From positions 2,232,001 through 2,296,000 of the forward strand of contig NZ_CP126242.1 of NCBI RefSeq assembly GCF_030142045.1: a stretch of DNA of 64,000 bases, given 5' to 3'. Numbering within the stretch: position 1 is the stretch's first letter; each line of letters begins with the position of its first letter. Origin of the DNA: Arthrobacter sp. zg-Y919 (GTDB lineage: Bacteria > Actinomycetota > Actinomycetes > Actinomycetales > Micrococcaceae). The notes below the pieces were generated by a model. That model saw nothing but the letters and a program-made list of their open reading frames with translations, searched no databases and had not been told where the DNA came from. A program made the position numbers and the translations under genes. This document shows positions 27,401 to 34,802 of the stretch, one piece after another.

Positions 27401-27914
27401 GCGCGCCGCCGAGCATCACGGAATCGCGTTCGACGCCGATCCGCAGGCCGTAGTCGTTCACGATGCCGTTGGCATAGGAATGGTAGGTGGAAACGCTCGG
27501 TTCCATCCGTTCCTCGCCGCCGCCCGCAGTGTCCGGGTCCGCTGCCCCGCCGGGTCCGGCGTCGAGCTGGCGGTACAGCAGGTTCAAGCGGGCACGGATG
27601 CGGGTGGCCAGTTCCCCGGCCGCCTTCCGGGTAAAGGTAACCCCGAGGATCTGCTCCGGCCGGACCAGTTCGTTGGCCACCAGCCAGACCACCCGGTCCG
27701 CCATCGTTTTGGTTTTGCCCGACCCCGCGCCGGCAATGACCAGCAACGGCTCAAGGGGACCTTCGATGATGCCGGCCTGGTCATCGGTGGGGTACTGCAC
27801 CGGTGACTTCGGATCGGTGTGGAGCAGCTCCGCCAGTTCCCGTGCCGAGTACTTGGGGGCGGGTGCAGGCTGCGGCAGCCCGCCGGGCACTTCGTCGGTT
27901 ACGGACGTACTCAC
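24447..27914 (-). CDS. adnB: AdnB-like helicase-nuclease subunit (UvrD/RecB type)
   Basis: A 1155-residue protein joining a UvrD-like motor and a RecB-type nuclease. Walker A AGAGSGKT lies at about 61-68, Walker B at KVVLLDEFQDTSHAQM and VGDPHQSIYGFRGA follows; LLTVHASKGLEWDIVVVPG is motif V. The C-terminal nuclease has GTAFHAWVEEFF, WDLIDWKTGAPP (the catalytic Asp and Lys) and VQLAVYRLAWARL. In mycobacteria AdnA and AdnB form a heterodimer that resects double-strand breaks, with AdnB as the lead motor; the intact motor motifs fit that here. GTG start overlapping the adnA stop by four bases. Slightly longer than mycobacterial AdnB (about 1100 residues). Confidence 0.88.
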   Translation of the reverse strand: MSTSVTDEVPGGLPQPAPAPKYSARELAELLHTDPKSPVQYPTDDQAGIIEGPLEPLLVIAGAGSGKTKTMADRVVWLVANELVRPEQILGVTFTRKAAGELATRIRARLNLLYRQLDAGPGGAADPDTAGGGEERMEPSVSTYHSYANGIVNDYGLRIGVERDSVMLGGAQSWQLANEVVEAYSGDYEHFTAAKSTLVGAVLQMAGECSEHLRTPAEVRAELEAHVAAVSALPYQFGKPKEPTQAARKLLNRLRTRISVTELVEAYRRAKAERRQLDFGDLVELAARIAATIDEAVEMERAKYKVVLLDEFQDTSHAQMVLFSKLFGDGRSVTAVGDPHQSIYGFRGASAGQLGTFREKFPLFTDNGRELAPLANLSVAWRNSTSVLAAANTVSTPLNGVAPWLKHQRLPHVPELQAKPNAPVGEVYLGRYLSDVSVEPGKGTPDRIVGEAEAVAEQVAFHRSRRAELGGFDDRGKEQTPTVAVLCRGRKQFEPIRRELELRGIPVQIVGLGGLLSTPEVVDLLAVLRVLGDPGRSDSMLRILAGARWRIGPADLMALADWSRHLVRVRERAVRVADAADIHGPDEGPDLVVEADLVEAGSLVEAVDSLPRPGWVSNAGRSLSEEGLRRLKLLRNELRDLRGFVGEDLTTLIGEVERRILLDLEVAAKPGVTLHESRRNLDAFIDAAATFSSSAERVDLAAFLAWLEAANSEENGLPVTPLEPSREAVQLLTVHASKGLEWDIVVVPGLNEASFPSDKDSRWSSGDSAMPWTLRGDSLDLPQWDWEQVDQKSWLESEKLFSEDAKGHAEREERRLAYVAFTRAKSVLICTSSAWGGGRSKPLGVSRYLQDLYELEQSGAAGYRLLTWVMPEDEGTENPANAEAERARWPVDPLGPRRQAMETAAEAVLQSAGSRAGEAPGRSGEQAPGRWSRETELVLARHRPPNEVVQVELPAHISASMLVDLKDDPAEVTRQLRRPVPRQPGMAARKGTAFHAWVEEFFGTSGMLDIDEYPGAADAYVDEAYELGDMIATFEASDWAQRTPAFIEVPVETKVDTVVVRGRIDAVFQDADGTWDLIDWKTGAPPSSQKLDVRSVQLAVYRLAWARLKGVPLEKVRAAFYYVASDKLIRPYNLAGEAELEEIIREAANTPSAGF

Positions 27915-30900
27915 TCGGTGACCTGCTTTCCTTCAGCGCAGAGGGGGCATATTTCGGGCAGACGGCAGCCGTTGCCGCCAAACCCGCTGCGGCCGGGATC
28001 GTGGACCGTCTCGAAGAAGGCCGCGGACATCAGTGCCGCGGCATCGCGGACCATATCCCGCGCAGTGGTGTCCTGCGGATCCAGCGGCGGCTGTTCCTGC
28101 ACGGAAACGCCCTTGTTCGTGGTGCCCAGCTGCACCAGCGCGGCTCCGCCCGGCACCCGCGGAGCGTCCGGCAGCGCGCCCTCGCGGACAGCTTCCTGGT
28201 ACGCCGCCAACTGCGGGTGGCCCTGCAGGTCATCCTTCTTCGGGGCGGATTTTCCGGTCTTGAGGTCCACGATGAACAGCCGGCCCTCCGCGTCGGCTTC
28301 CAGCCGGTCGATCTGCCCGCGCAGCAGGGCGGTCCGGACGGCGCCGTCGATCTCCACGGGCAGCTCCACCTCGAAATCCTTTTCGACCGCCACGAGGGAA
28401 CGCCCGCTGCGGCGCATGGTGATGACGTATTCGGCCAGTTTGCGGACCATGGTTTCGGCCCGCTGGTAGTCCATCTGTCCTTCCCAGTTGTCCTTCATGC
28501 CCAGGGACGGCCAGCGTTTCTGCAGCTCCTGCACGTATTCGCTGCCAGCGGCGTCGGGCATATCCTGCGCAATGGCATGGACCAGGGTGCCGAGGGACCG
28601 GGCGAAGTCGGTGGCCTGTTCACCGCCGGCCGCTGAGACGAACCAGCTCAGCGGCGACTTGAGTACGGCGTCAACCTTGGAGGGTGAGACCGGGATGGGC
28701 GCATCCAGAGGAAGGATGGCAGCGGTGCTCGACAACGGGGCGAGCCCCCACCACTGGCCGGGGTGGGCTCCCGGAACGGGAACCGGATGGTTCAGCATGG
28801 TGCCCAGATGGTGGACGGCTTCCGCTGCCGCTTCCGGGTCTTCTTCGGGCTGCTGGGCGTACCGGCGCAGTTCCGCGACGAGCGAGCGCAGCGTGTGCGG
28901 GCGCAGGACTTCGGTGCGCTGCCGTTTCTCCGCGCCCGGTTCCAAGGGCGCCACGAGGTCCAGGAAGGAGGAGGGCTGCTCGTCTTCGGAAGAGACGGCC
29001 GTGCAGATCAGCACCTCGCGGGCACGTGAAATGGCGGTGGAGAAGCTGCGCAGTTCGTCGAAGCGGATGGACTGCATCAGCGTCAGCGGGCTGCGGTGGG
29101 CCCGGAAGTTGTCGCCGTGCTCGACGGCGGCCACCAGTTCCCCGCTGCCCAGCAGCTCACCGCGCAGACGGAGGTTGGGCCAGACATCCTGCTGGATGCC
29201 GGCGACAATCACCATGGGCCATTCCCGGCCGGCGGCGCTGGCCGGGGTGAGCAGCTCCACCGCCTCGCGGCGCTGCGCCCGGGCGGCCAGGGTGTCCATG
29301 GGCAGCTCGGAGCTGGTCAGGTAATCCAGGAACTGTGCCGGGGTGGAACCGGGCAGCTGGTCAACGTAACGTTCAGCGGTCTGGAACAGGGCCATGATGG
29401 CGTCCAGGTCACGGTCCGCCCGGGACGCTCCCGGACCACCGGACAGAGCGGTTTCCGCCCAACGCTTGGACCAGCCGGAGACGGACCAGAGGGCCCAGAG
29501 GACGGTTTCGGCTGTAGCCCCGGGCTCCCGGGCGGCTTCCCGTCCGGCGGCCAGCATGGCGGAAATGCGCTGGGCTGCCGGGCGGGCATCCCAGCTCAGG
29601 CCGGCCAGGGCGCGGCCGGAGTCCGATTCGGGGTCAAGCAGCGACTCCACGAGCAGTGCGTCGCTGGTCCGTCCGCCGCCGGCGCTGCGTTCTTCGCGGC
29701 GCAGCGCCTGACGCAGCCGGCGCAGTTCCAGGGTGCTCGCACCGCCAATGCGTGAGGTCAGCAGCGACACCGCCAGCTCGGGGGTCAACAGGTCCGGCTC
29801 CAGGACGACGGCGAACGCGTCCAGCAGCGGCCGGACGGCGGCTTCGTCGCGGACGGCGCGTTCGGCAACGGGGACCTTGACCTCGATCCCCTGGCCGGTG
29901 AGGTAGCGCTGGAGGGCGGCCAGCTGGGCGCCGGTGCGGACAATGACGGCGATGTCCTCCAGCGACCGGCCCTGCAGCAGCTGGGCTTCAAGGATCCGCT
30001 GCGCTACGTAGCGCTGCTCATGCATGGGGGTATCCACCACGTGTGCCTCGGCCGTGCCGGCTGCCGGAACATCGGCGGCTGCCGAAGCGGCGGATTCCGA
30101 AGTGCCGGTACCGGATCCGCCAGTGTGTGGTGCGTCGGTTCCCGGTACTTCAGACTGCGGTGCATCGGCGGGGGTTCCGCCGTCGGCTGGAGAATTCCCT
30201 GCAGCCGTCCCGATGAACCGCGCGTCCGCCACGGCGGTGCGGTAGGAGGGCAGCTGGCCGACCACCGAAATGCGCGACGCCGTCCGGGTCCAGGCTCCGG
30301 CCAGCGAGCCGGTCAGGCGGTGCGAGGTGGTCAGGACCCGGGTCTCGAGGCGGCCGTCAAAGCGCCTCCCCAGCTGGCCCACCAGGTCCGGGCGGGCACC
30401 GCGGAAACCCTGCACCACGGTGTCGGGGCAGGCTGCGGCGATTGAATCTCCGGTGCCTGCCAGCAATGCATAAAGGCTGTGGATGGCCGGGTTGGCTTCC
30501 TGCAGGTCATCCACCAGTACCAGCTGCTGGCGTTCCCGCTCCGCGGCCAGGAACTCCGGGTCCGAACGCAGGATGTTCAGGGCCGACGTAATGATGCCCG
30601 CCGGGTCGAAAGACTCCGGCATGCGCAGGTCCAGGACGTCCCGGTATTCCGCGTAGAGCCCTGCGGCTGCCACCCAGTCCGGGCGGCCGTGCCGTTGGCC
30701 CAGTTCGCGCAGTTCTTCGGCGGAGATGCCGTACTCGATGACGCGGTCAAAGAGCTGGCGGATTTCCTGCCGGAAGCCGCGGGTGCCCAGGGCCAGGTCC
30801 AGGCTGTCCGGCCACGGCAGCTCCGGCACACCCTGCTGCCCGTGTCCGGCCAGCAGTTCCTTGATGATGACGTCCTGTTCGGCGCCGGAGAGGAGCTTGG

Positions 30901-31276
30901 GCGCCCGGGTGAGGTAGGGCAGTCGGCCTTCGGTCTTCGCCCGCCGGATCAGGTCGAAGGCATAGGAGGCCCAGGTCCGGGCGGGTGCCGTGCTCAGGGT
31001 TCCCTGCAGCCGGGCGGACAAGGCGTCCCGCAGCCCGGCGGCGGCAAGCCGTGAGGGGGCCAGCATCAGCAGATGGGACGGATCCAGTCCGTCGCGTTCA
31101 ATCCGTGCCACGGCGGCTTCCACCAGGACGGTGGACTTGCCGGTTCCTGGCGCTCCAAGGACGAGTACAGGGCCGCTGCCCGTGGGCAGATCCACCACGG
31201 CCTGTTGGTCCGCGCTGAGCCGGGGCGCGGAAAGTGCGCCTGCAGCCGGTCCGACGAGTTGGAGTTCAACGCTCAT
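27911..31276 (-). CDS. adnA: AdnA-like helicase-nuclease subunit
   Basis: A 1121-residue partner of AdnB. Walker A GAPGTGKST is at 41-49, but Walker B reads LVLVDDLQEANP with Asp in place of the usual Glu, consistent with AdnA being the weaker motor. The nuclease motif LFIVDLKTGKSAP and QLAAYQEAV lie near the C-terminus. The last 25 residues hold three cysteines in C-x5-C-x2-C; in AddB and related nucleases cysteines there bind an iron-sulfur cluster, but the fourth, usually in a CPLRW-like motif, is Ser here (KSPLSWF). An Ala/Gly/Thr/Ser-rich insertion of about 55 residues near 360-415 is unusual. ATG overlaps the atl stop. Confidence 0.87.
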   Translation of the reverse strand: MSVELQLVGPAAGALSAPRLSADQQAVVDLPTGSGPVLVLGAPGTGKSTVLVEAAVARIERDGLDPSHLLMLAPSRLAAAGLRDALSARLQGTLSTAPARTWASYAFDLIRRAKTEGRLPYLTRAPKLLSGAEQDVIIKELLAGHGQQGVPELPWPDSLDLALGTRGFRQEIRQLFDRVIEYGISAEELRELGQRHGRPDWVAAAGLYAEYRDVLDLRMPESFDPAGIITSALNILRSDPEFLAAERERQQLVLVDDLQEANPAIHSLYALLAGTGDSIAAACPDTVVQGFRGARPDLVGQLGRRFDGRLETRVLTTSHRLTGSLAGAWTRTASRISVVGQLPSYRTAVADARFIGTAAGNSPADGGTPADAPQSEVPGTDAPHTGGSGTGTSESAASAAADVPAAGTAEAHVVDTPMHEQRYVAQRILEAQLLQGRSLEDIAVIVRTGAQLAALQRYLTGQGIEVKVPVAERAVRDEAAVRPLLDAFAVVLEPDLLTPELAVSLLTSRIGGASTLELRRLRQALRREERSAGGGRTSDALLVESLLDPESDSGRALAGLSWDARPAAQRISAMLAAGREAAREPGATAETVLWALWSVSGWSKRWAETALSGGPGASRADRDLDAIMALFQTAERYVDQLPGSTPAQFLDYLTSSELPMDTLAARAQRREAVELLTPASAAGREWPMVIVAGIQQDVWPNLRLRGELLGSGELVAAVEHGDNFRAHRSPLTLMQSIRFDELRSFSTAISRAREVLICTAVSSEDEQPSSFLDLVAPLEPGAEKRQRTEVLRPHTLRSLVAELRRYAQQPEEDPEAAAEAVHHLGTMLNHPVPVPGAHPGQWWGLAPLSSTAAILPLDAPIPVSPSKVDAVLKSPLSWFVSAAGGEQATDFARSLGTLVHAIAQDMPDAAGSEYVQELQKRWPSLGMKDNWEGQMDYQRAETMVRKLAEYVITMRRSGRSLVAVEKDFEVELPVEIDGAVRTALLRGQIDRLEADAEGRLFIVDLKTGKSAPKKDDLQGHPQLAAYQEAVREGALPDAPRVPGGAALVQLGTTNKGVSVQEQPPLDPQDTTARDMVRDAAALMSAAFFETVHDPGRSGFGGNGCRLPEICPLCAEGKQVTE

Positions 31277-31794
31277 GGGTCCACTTCATCATGTCCCGCC
31301 GACATTCCTGATATCGGCGCTGCCGGGCGCCGCCGCCCGCTGCCGCCGGCAGTCTGCGGGGCAGCCGAAGGGGTAGCCGACGGGGTAGCCGACGGGGTAG
31401 CCGACGGGGCAGTTTCGGTGCCTGCACGCAGGGCGTCGTGGAGGTCCGCACGGAGGCCGTCCAGGCGGTCCCATTCCGCGTCACCGGGCTGCCAGCGGGC
31501 GGCCTCGATCCGCACCCGGTAGCCCGCGCCGTCGTCGTCCGCTGTTCCGCTGACCGGGGTGCCCTCGAGCCGGTAGTGCTCCCAGGCACGGGCCTCGTGG
31601 CACCTGGGCGGCTGTCCCGAAGACCGCAGCACCCGCCACCAGCACACCTCGGAACCGCGTGCGGACATGACGGCGCCAACCTGGCGCGGCCCGCCGGCGT
31701 CCAGCAGCTCGGCAATGTCACCGTAGGAGAGCACCTGCCCCGGCGGTATGAGATCGGCCACAGCAAGCACCGCATCGGCGTAGTCCCTGCGCAT
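31273..31794 (-). CDS. alkyltransferase-like protein (MGMT family, Atl)
   Basis: A 173-residue protein with the DNA-binding domain of O6-methylguanine methyltransferases (VLAVADLIPPGQVLSYGDIAELL, GGPRQVGAVMSARG). The active motif PCHR is replaced by CWWRV (residues near 54-58), so the acceptor Cys is Trp, the mark of Atl proteins, which bind alkylated guanine and pass it to nucleotide excision repair. After the domain comes a tail with a SATP repeat and a basic RRRP stretch. The stop overlaps the adnA start (ATGA), forming an operon with the break-processing helicases. The start at 31794 follows TACCCT by seven bases, so the message may be leaderless. Confidence 0.83.
   Translation of the reverse strand: MRRDYADAVLAVADLIPPGQVLSYGDIAELLDAGGPRQVGAVMSARGSEVCWWRVLRSSGQPPRCHEARAWEHYRLEGTPVSGTADDDGAGYRVRIEAARWQPGDAEWDRLDGLRADLHDALRAGTETAPSATPSATPSATPSAAPQTAGGSGRRRPAAPISGMSAGHDEVDP
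31358..31410 (-). repeat. 12-base tandem repeat in the Atl C-terminal tail
   Basis: GGGGTAGCCGAC is repeated exactly three times (31370-31405), flanked by a degenerate copy on each side. It encodes SATP repeated in the Atl tail. Period 12 keeps the frame, so copy number could vary without harming the protein or the overlapping adnA start. Confidence 0.9.
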
Positions 31795-31869
31795 ATCCAG
31801 TAGGGTACCGACGCCGCGGCGGCCGCCGCCAATCCCGGGAATGTCACCGCTCCCGGATAGGTTTGGAGC

Positions 31870-32592
31870 ATGAACAGCTGGCAGAACCTTCCCCGTGCGG
31901 CCTTCGACCTGGAGACCACCGGCCGCGATCCGCAGACCGCGCGGATCGTCACCGCATCCATCATCCTGGTCAATGGCGTGGGCGAGACCCTGCAGCACCA
32001 CGAGTGGCTGGCCTGCCCCGAAATCCCGATTCCCGCGGAGGCGGCCGCCATCCACGGCATCACCAACGAGCGGGCCCGAGCCGAAGGTGGGAACCCGGCC
32101 ACAGTGACCGCTGAGGTGGCGGAGGTGCTGGCCGGCATGTTCGCCGCCGGGATTCCGGTCCTGGCCTTCAACGCCTGCTACGACTTCACGGTGCTGGCCC
32201 GCGAATGCGAGCGTTTCGGCCTGGTGGCCCCGAACCCGGCTCCCGTCATCGATCCGTACATCCTGGACAAGCAGGTGGACCGGTTCCGCCGCGGCAAGCG
32301 GACCCTCACTGCCATGGCGGAGCACTACGGTGTGGGGTTCGAAAATGCGCATACTTCGGCGGCCGACGTCGCCGCGACTCTGTCCGTGGCCGCCGTGATG
32401 GCGCAGAAGTATCCGGAACTGCAGTGCGATGCGCAGACCCTGCACGATTTCCAGGTCGGCTGGGCCGCGGGCCAGGCCGCCAGCTTCCAGGAATACCTCC
32501 GCCGCAGGGACCCGGAGGCCGTGATCGACGGCAGCTGGCCGCTGCGTCCCGCGCCGGACCATGAGCCCGGGGCCGTCCTGAATCCTGCCTGA
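31870..32592 (+). CDS. DEDDh 3'-5' exonuclease, DnaQ-like
   Basis: A 240-residue single-domain exonuclease of the DNA polymerase III epsilon type. ExoI AFDLETTGRDPQTARIV gives Asp and Glu, ExoII VLAFNACYDFTVLARE the second Asp, and ExoIII HTSAADVAATLSVA the His and last Asp, so all catalytic residues of DEDDh enzymes are in place. Members trim DNA or RNA 3' ends; the replicative proofreading subunit is possible, but many actinobacteria have several such proteins. GGAG lies only one base from the ATG, and TAGGTT at 31858-31863 is seven bases upstream, so a leaderless message is likely. It is divergent from atl, 75 bases apart. Confidence 0.88.
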   Translation: MNSWQNLPRAAFDLETTGRDPQTARIVTASIILVNGVGETLQHHEWLACPEIPIPAEAAAIHGITNERARAEGGNPATVTAEVAEVLAGMFAAGIPVLAFNACYDFTVLARECERFGLVAPNPAPVIDPYILDKQVDRFRRGKRTLTAMAEHYGVGFENAHTSAADVAATLSVAAVMAQKYPELQCDAQTLHDFQVGWAAGQAASFQEYLRRRDPEAVIDGSWPLRPAPDHEPGAVLNPA

Positions 32593-32908
32593 CCGAAGAC
32601 TGGCGCCGTTCCCGGCGGCACTCTCCCAGCCGGCTTCGTCCCCGCCGGTTTTCCCGCCGCCCCGGCGGCGTTGACGGGCCTTCACAGGCCGTCACTTTGT
32701 CGGGGCGCCACGGCCAACATGCGATACTGGTTACTGTGTCAGGCGCTGATGGCGCCCCAGGCGGACCCGCGTTTTGACGCGCGCGTACCGTCTCGCGCCA
32801 CGAGATTGGCAGGCACCCTCCGCACGGCCGACAAAAGAGGCACGGCATAGACCCGTGCTTCTTTCCCCATGCACCGGTCCGGCCATTCAACGCATATTAC
32901 GAGGACGA
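32593..32908 (+). promoter_or_regulatory. promoter and structured leader of metNIQ
   Basis: No gene lies here. A weak hairpin (32673-32693, GACGGGCC-TTCACA-GGCCGTC) may end the exonuclease transcript. TTGTCG (32697-32702) and an extended -10, TGCGATACT (32720-32728), form a promoter candidate with a long 20-base spacer. The leader of about 175 bases contains hairpins GGCGC-TGATG-GCGCC (32742-32756) and TCTCG-CGCCA-CGAGA (32791-32805). Further on, two copies of GCACGG (32822-32827 and 32840-32845) can each pair with one CCGTGC (32853-32858), followed by TTCTTTCCCC. This looks like an attenuator or riboswitch. I could not match it to a known SAM riboswitch class. GAGGA at 32901 is the metN ribosome site. 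Confidence 0.45.
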
Positions 32909-33889
32909 ATGATCACAGTTACCGACCTTCGCAAGGTCTACCGACAGGGCGACCGCAACGTCACCGCACTGGACGGCGTGAGCCTGAGCGTACCCAAGGG
33001 TTCGATCCACGGGATCATCGGCCACTCCGGAGCCGGCAAGTCCACTCTGGTCCGCTGCCTGACCCTACTGGACCGGCCGACGTCGGGCTCCGTCACCATT
33101 GACGGCCGCGAACTCACCGCCGTGAAGGACTCCGAGATCCGTGCGGCCCGCCGCCGGATCGGCATGGTCTTCCAGCACGCGAACCTCATGGACTCCCGGA
33201 CCGCCGCCGCCAACATCGCGCATCCGCTCGAACTGGTCGGCACGAAAAAGAGCGTCATCGACGCCCGGGTGAAGGAACTGCTGGCCCTCGTAGGCCTTGA
33301 AGGCAGTGCCGGGGCGTACCCCGCCCAGCTGTCCGGCGGGCAGAAGCAGCGGGTGGGCATTGCCCGGGCGCTGGCCGCCGATCCGGATGTGCTGCTGTGC
33401 GATGAACCCACCTCGGCCCTGGACCCCAGCACCACGGATGACATCCTGGACCTGATTTCGGATCTGACCCGGCGCCTGGACCTGACCGTGCTGATCATTA
33501 CGCACGAGATGAACGTGGTGAAGCGGATCTGTGATTCGGTGTCGCTGCTGGAGGCTGGACGGGTGGTGGAACACGGTCCCCTGCGCGAGGTCGCTTCCGA
33601 TCTCCGCGGCCGGCTGGCCAAGCAGCTGATCCCGCTGCCGGTCACTCCGCCCTCCCCCGGCGGCCCGGTCCTGGAACTGCTGTTCACGGGCCAGACCACC
33701 TCGGATCCCGTCCTTTCCGCACTGACCCGCCGGTTCGACACCGACGTCAACGTCCTCGCCGGCAGCGTGGAGCTGCTGGCCGGAACCCGCTTCGGACGGC
33801 TGCGCATCCAGCTGGACACGCACACCGACATGGCCGCCGTCCATGAATACCTCGCCCTGCAGGGCGTCACCGTGGAGGTGGCAGCATGA
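32909..33889 (+). CDS. metN: methionine ABC transporter ATP-binding protein MetN
   Basis: A 326-residue ATPase of the high-affinity D/L-methionine importer. Walker A GHSGAGKST is at about 38-46, with signature LSGGQKQRVGIARAL and Walker B VLLCDEPTSALDP after it. The C-terminal 80 residues form the NIL domain (VTVEVAA at the very end), which in MetN binds methionine and shuts the transporter when the cell is replete. The ATG at 32909 has GAGGA close upstream. Its stop overlaps the metI start by four bases. The long structured leader suggests control by methionine or SAM level at the RNA stage. Confidence 0.95.
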   Translation: MITVTDLRKVYRQGDRNVTALDGVSLSVPKGSIHGIIGHSGAGKSTLVRCLTLLDRPTSGSVTIDGRELTAVKDSEIRAARRRIGMVFQHANLMDSRTAAANIAHPLELVGTKKSVIDARVKELLALVGLEGSAGAYPAQLSGGQKQRVGIARALAADPDVLLCDEPTSALDPSTTDDILDLISDLTRRLDLTVLIITHEMNVVKRICDSVSLLEAGRVVEHGPLREVASDLRGRLAKQLIPLPVTPPSPGGPVLELLFTGQTTSDPVLSALTRRFDTDVNVLAGSVELLAGTRFGRLRIQLDTHTDMAAVHEYLALQGVTVEVAA

Positions 33890-34677
33890 ACTTCCTGACC
33901 GGACTCTTCGACAACCCCGGAATCACCAAGGCCCTGCCCGAGGCCGTTATCGAAACCCTCCAGATGGTGGGCATTTCCGGCTTCTTCACCCTGCTGGTCG
34001 GTCTGCCGCTGGGCGTTTTCCTGCATGTCACGGCACCCGGGGGCCTGCTCCCGATGAAGATCATTAACCGGATCGTCAGCGACATCATCGTCAACATCAC
34101 CCGTTCCGTGCCCTTTGCCATCCTGATGGTCACACTGATTCCGCTGGCACGGCTCATCACCGGCACCTCGATCGGCCCCGTGGCAGCCTCCGTTTCGCTG
34201 AGCATCGCCACCATCCCGTTCTTTGCCCGGCTGGTGGAAAACGCGCTGCGCGACGTTTCCGGCGGCAAGATCGACGCGGCCCTCGTGATGGGGTCAACGA
34301 AGATGCAGGTGGTCACCAAGGTGCTGCTGCGCGAGGCCCTGCCCGGACTCGTCGCGGCCCTGACCACCACGCTGGTGACCCTGGTGGGCTACTCGGCCAT
34401 GGCCGGCATCATTGGCGGCGGCGGCCTCGGCCGGCTGGCCTACAACTACGGCGTCCAGCGCTTCGACACCCAGGTCATGGTGGTCACGATCGTCATCATC
34501 GTTGCCCTGGTGCAGATCATCCAGATCGGCGGCGATTTCGCCTCCCGCCGGGTGGACCACCGCTCGGCCTCCGGTACCGGCCGGCGCAGCCGTCCGGCCG
34601 GTGCGCTGGCTGACCCCGGCACCGGCCCCGCCGCCCGCCCGGAAACGGACCGCACACTCGACAAGACCACGGTCTAG
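33886..34677 (+). CDS. metI: methionine ABC transporter permease MetI
   Basis: A 263-residue permease with about five transmembrane helices. The EAA loop, which docks on MetN, reads REALPGLVAALTTTLVTLVG; KVLLREALPG and YSAMAGIIGGGGLG are typical of MetI. The last 45 residues are a cytoplasmic tail rich in Ser, Arg and Pro beyond the usual family end (about 217 residues). Translation is coupled to metN by an ATGA overlap. The binding-protein gene follows after 125 bases. Confidence 0.95.
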   Translation: MNFLTGLFDNPGITKALPEAVIETLQMVGISGFFTLLVGLPLGVFLHVTAPGGLLPMKIINRIVSDIIVNITRSVPFAILMVTLIPLARLITGTSIGPVAASVSLSIATIPFFARLVENALRDVSGGKIDAALVMGSTKMQVVTKVLLREALPGLVAALTTTLVTLVGYSAMAGIIGGGGLGRLAYNYGVQRFDTQVMVVTIVIIVALVQIIQIGGDFASRRVDHRSASGTGRRSRPAGALADPGTGPAARPETDRTLDKTTV

Positions 34678-34802
34678 TCCAACTCTTCGGCAGGGCCGGG
34701 GCACGCCCCCGGCCTGCCGGACCTGCAGCCAGTAGCCGCTAGCTGCACATTCCCCGGACGGCGGAGTTCCGCTTCCCGGGTTACGTGAAAGGAACGCATT
34801 CG

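Noticed and set aside
25491..27806. Plus-strand open frame of 771 codons
   Set aside because: Antisense to adnB; composition typical of shadow frames, and adnB carries all motor and nuclease motifs.
31358..31410. Short regular repeats as a possible CRISPR
   Set aside because: Units are 12 bases, contiguous without spacers and in frame within a gene; no cas genes in the window.
31795..32685. Long upstream extension of the Atl frame on the minus strand
   Set aside because: It lies antisense to the DEDDh exonuclease; MGMT-like homology begins only at 31794.
32735..32908. Known SAM riboswitch in the metN leader
   Set aside because: GGCA...ACCCTCC recalls actinobacterial SAM elements, but the conserved core and helix order could not be matched, so no class is assigned.
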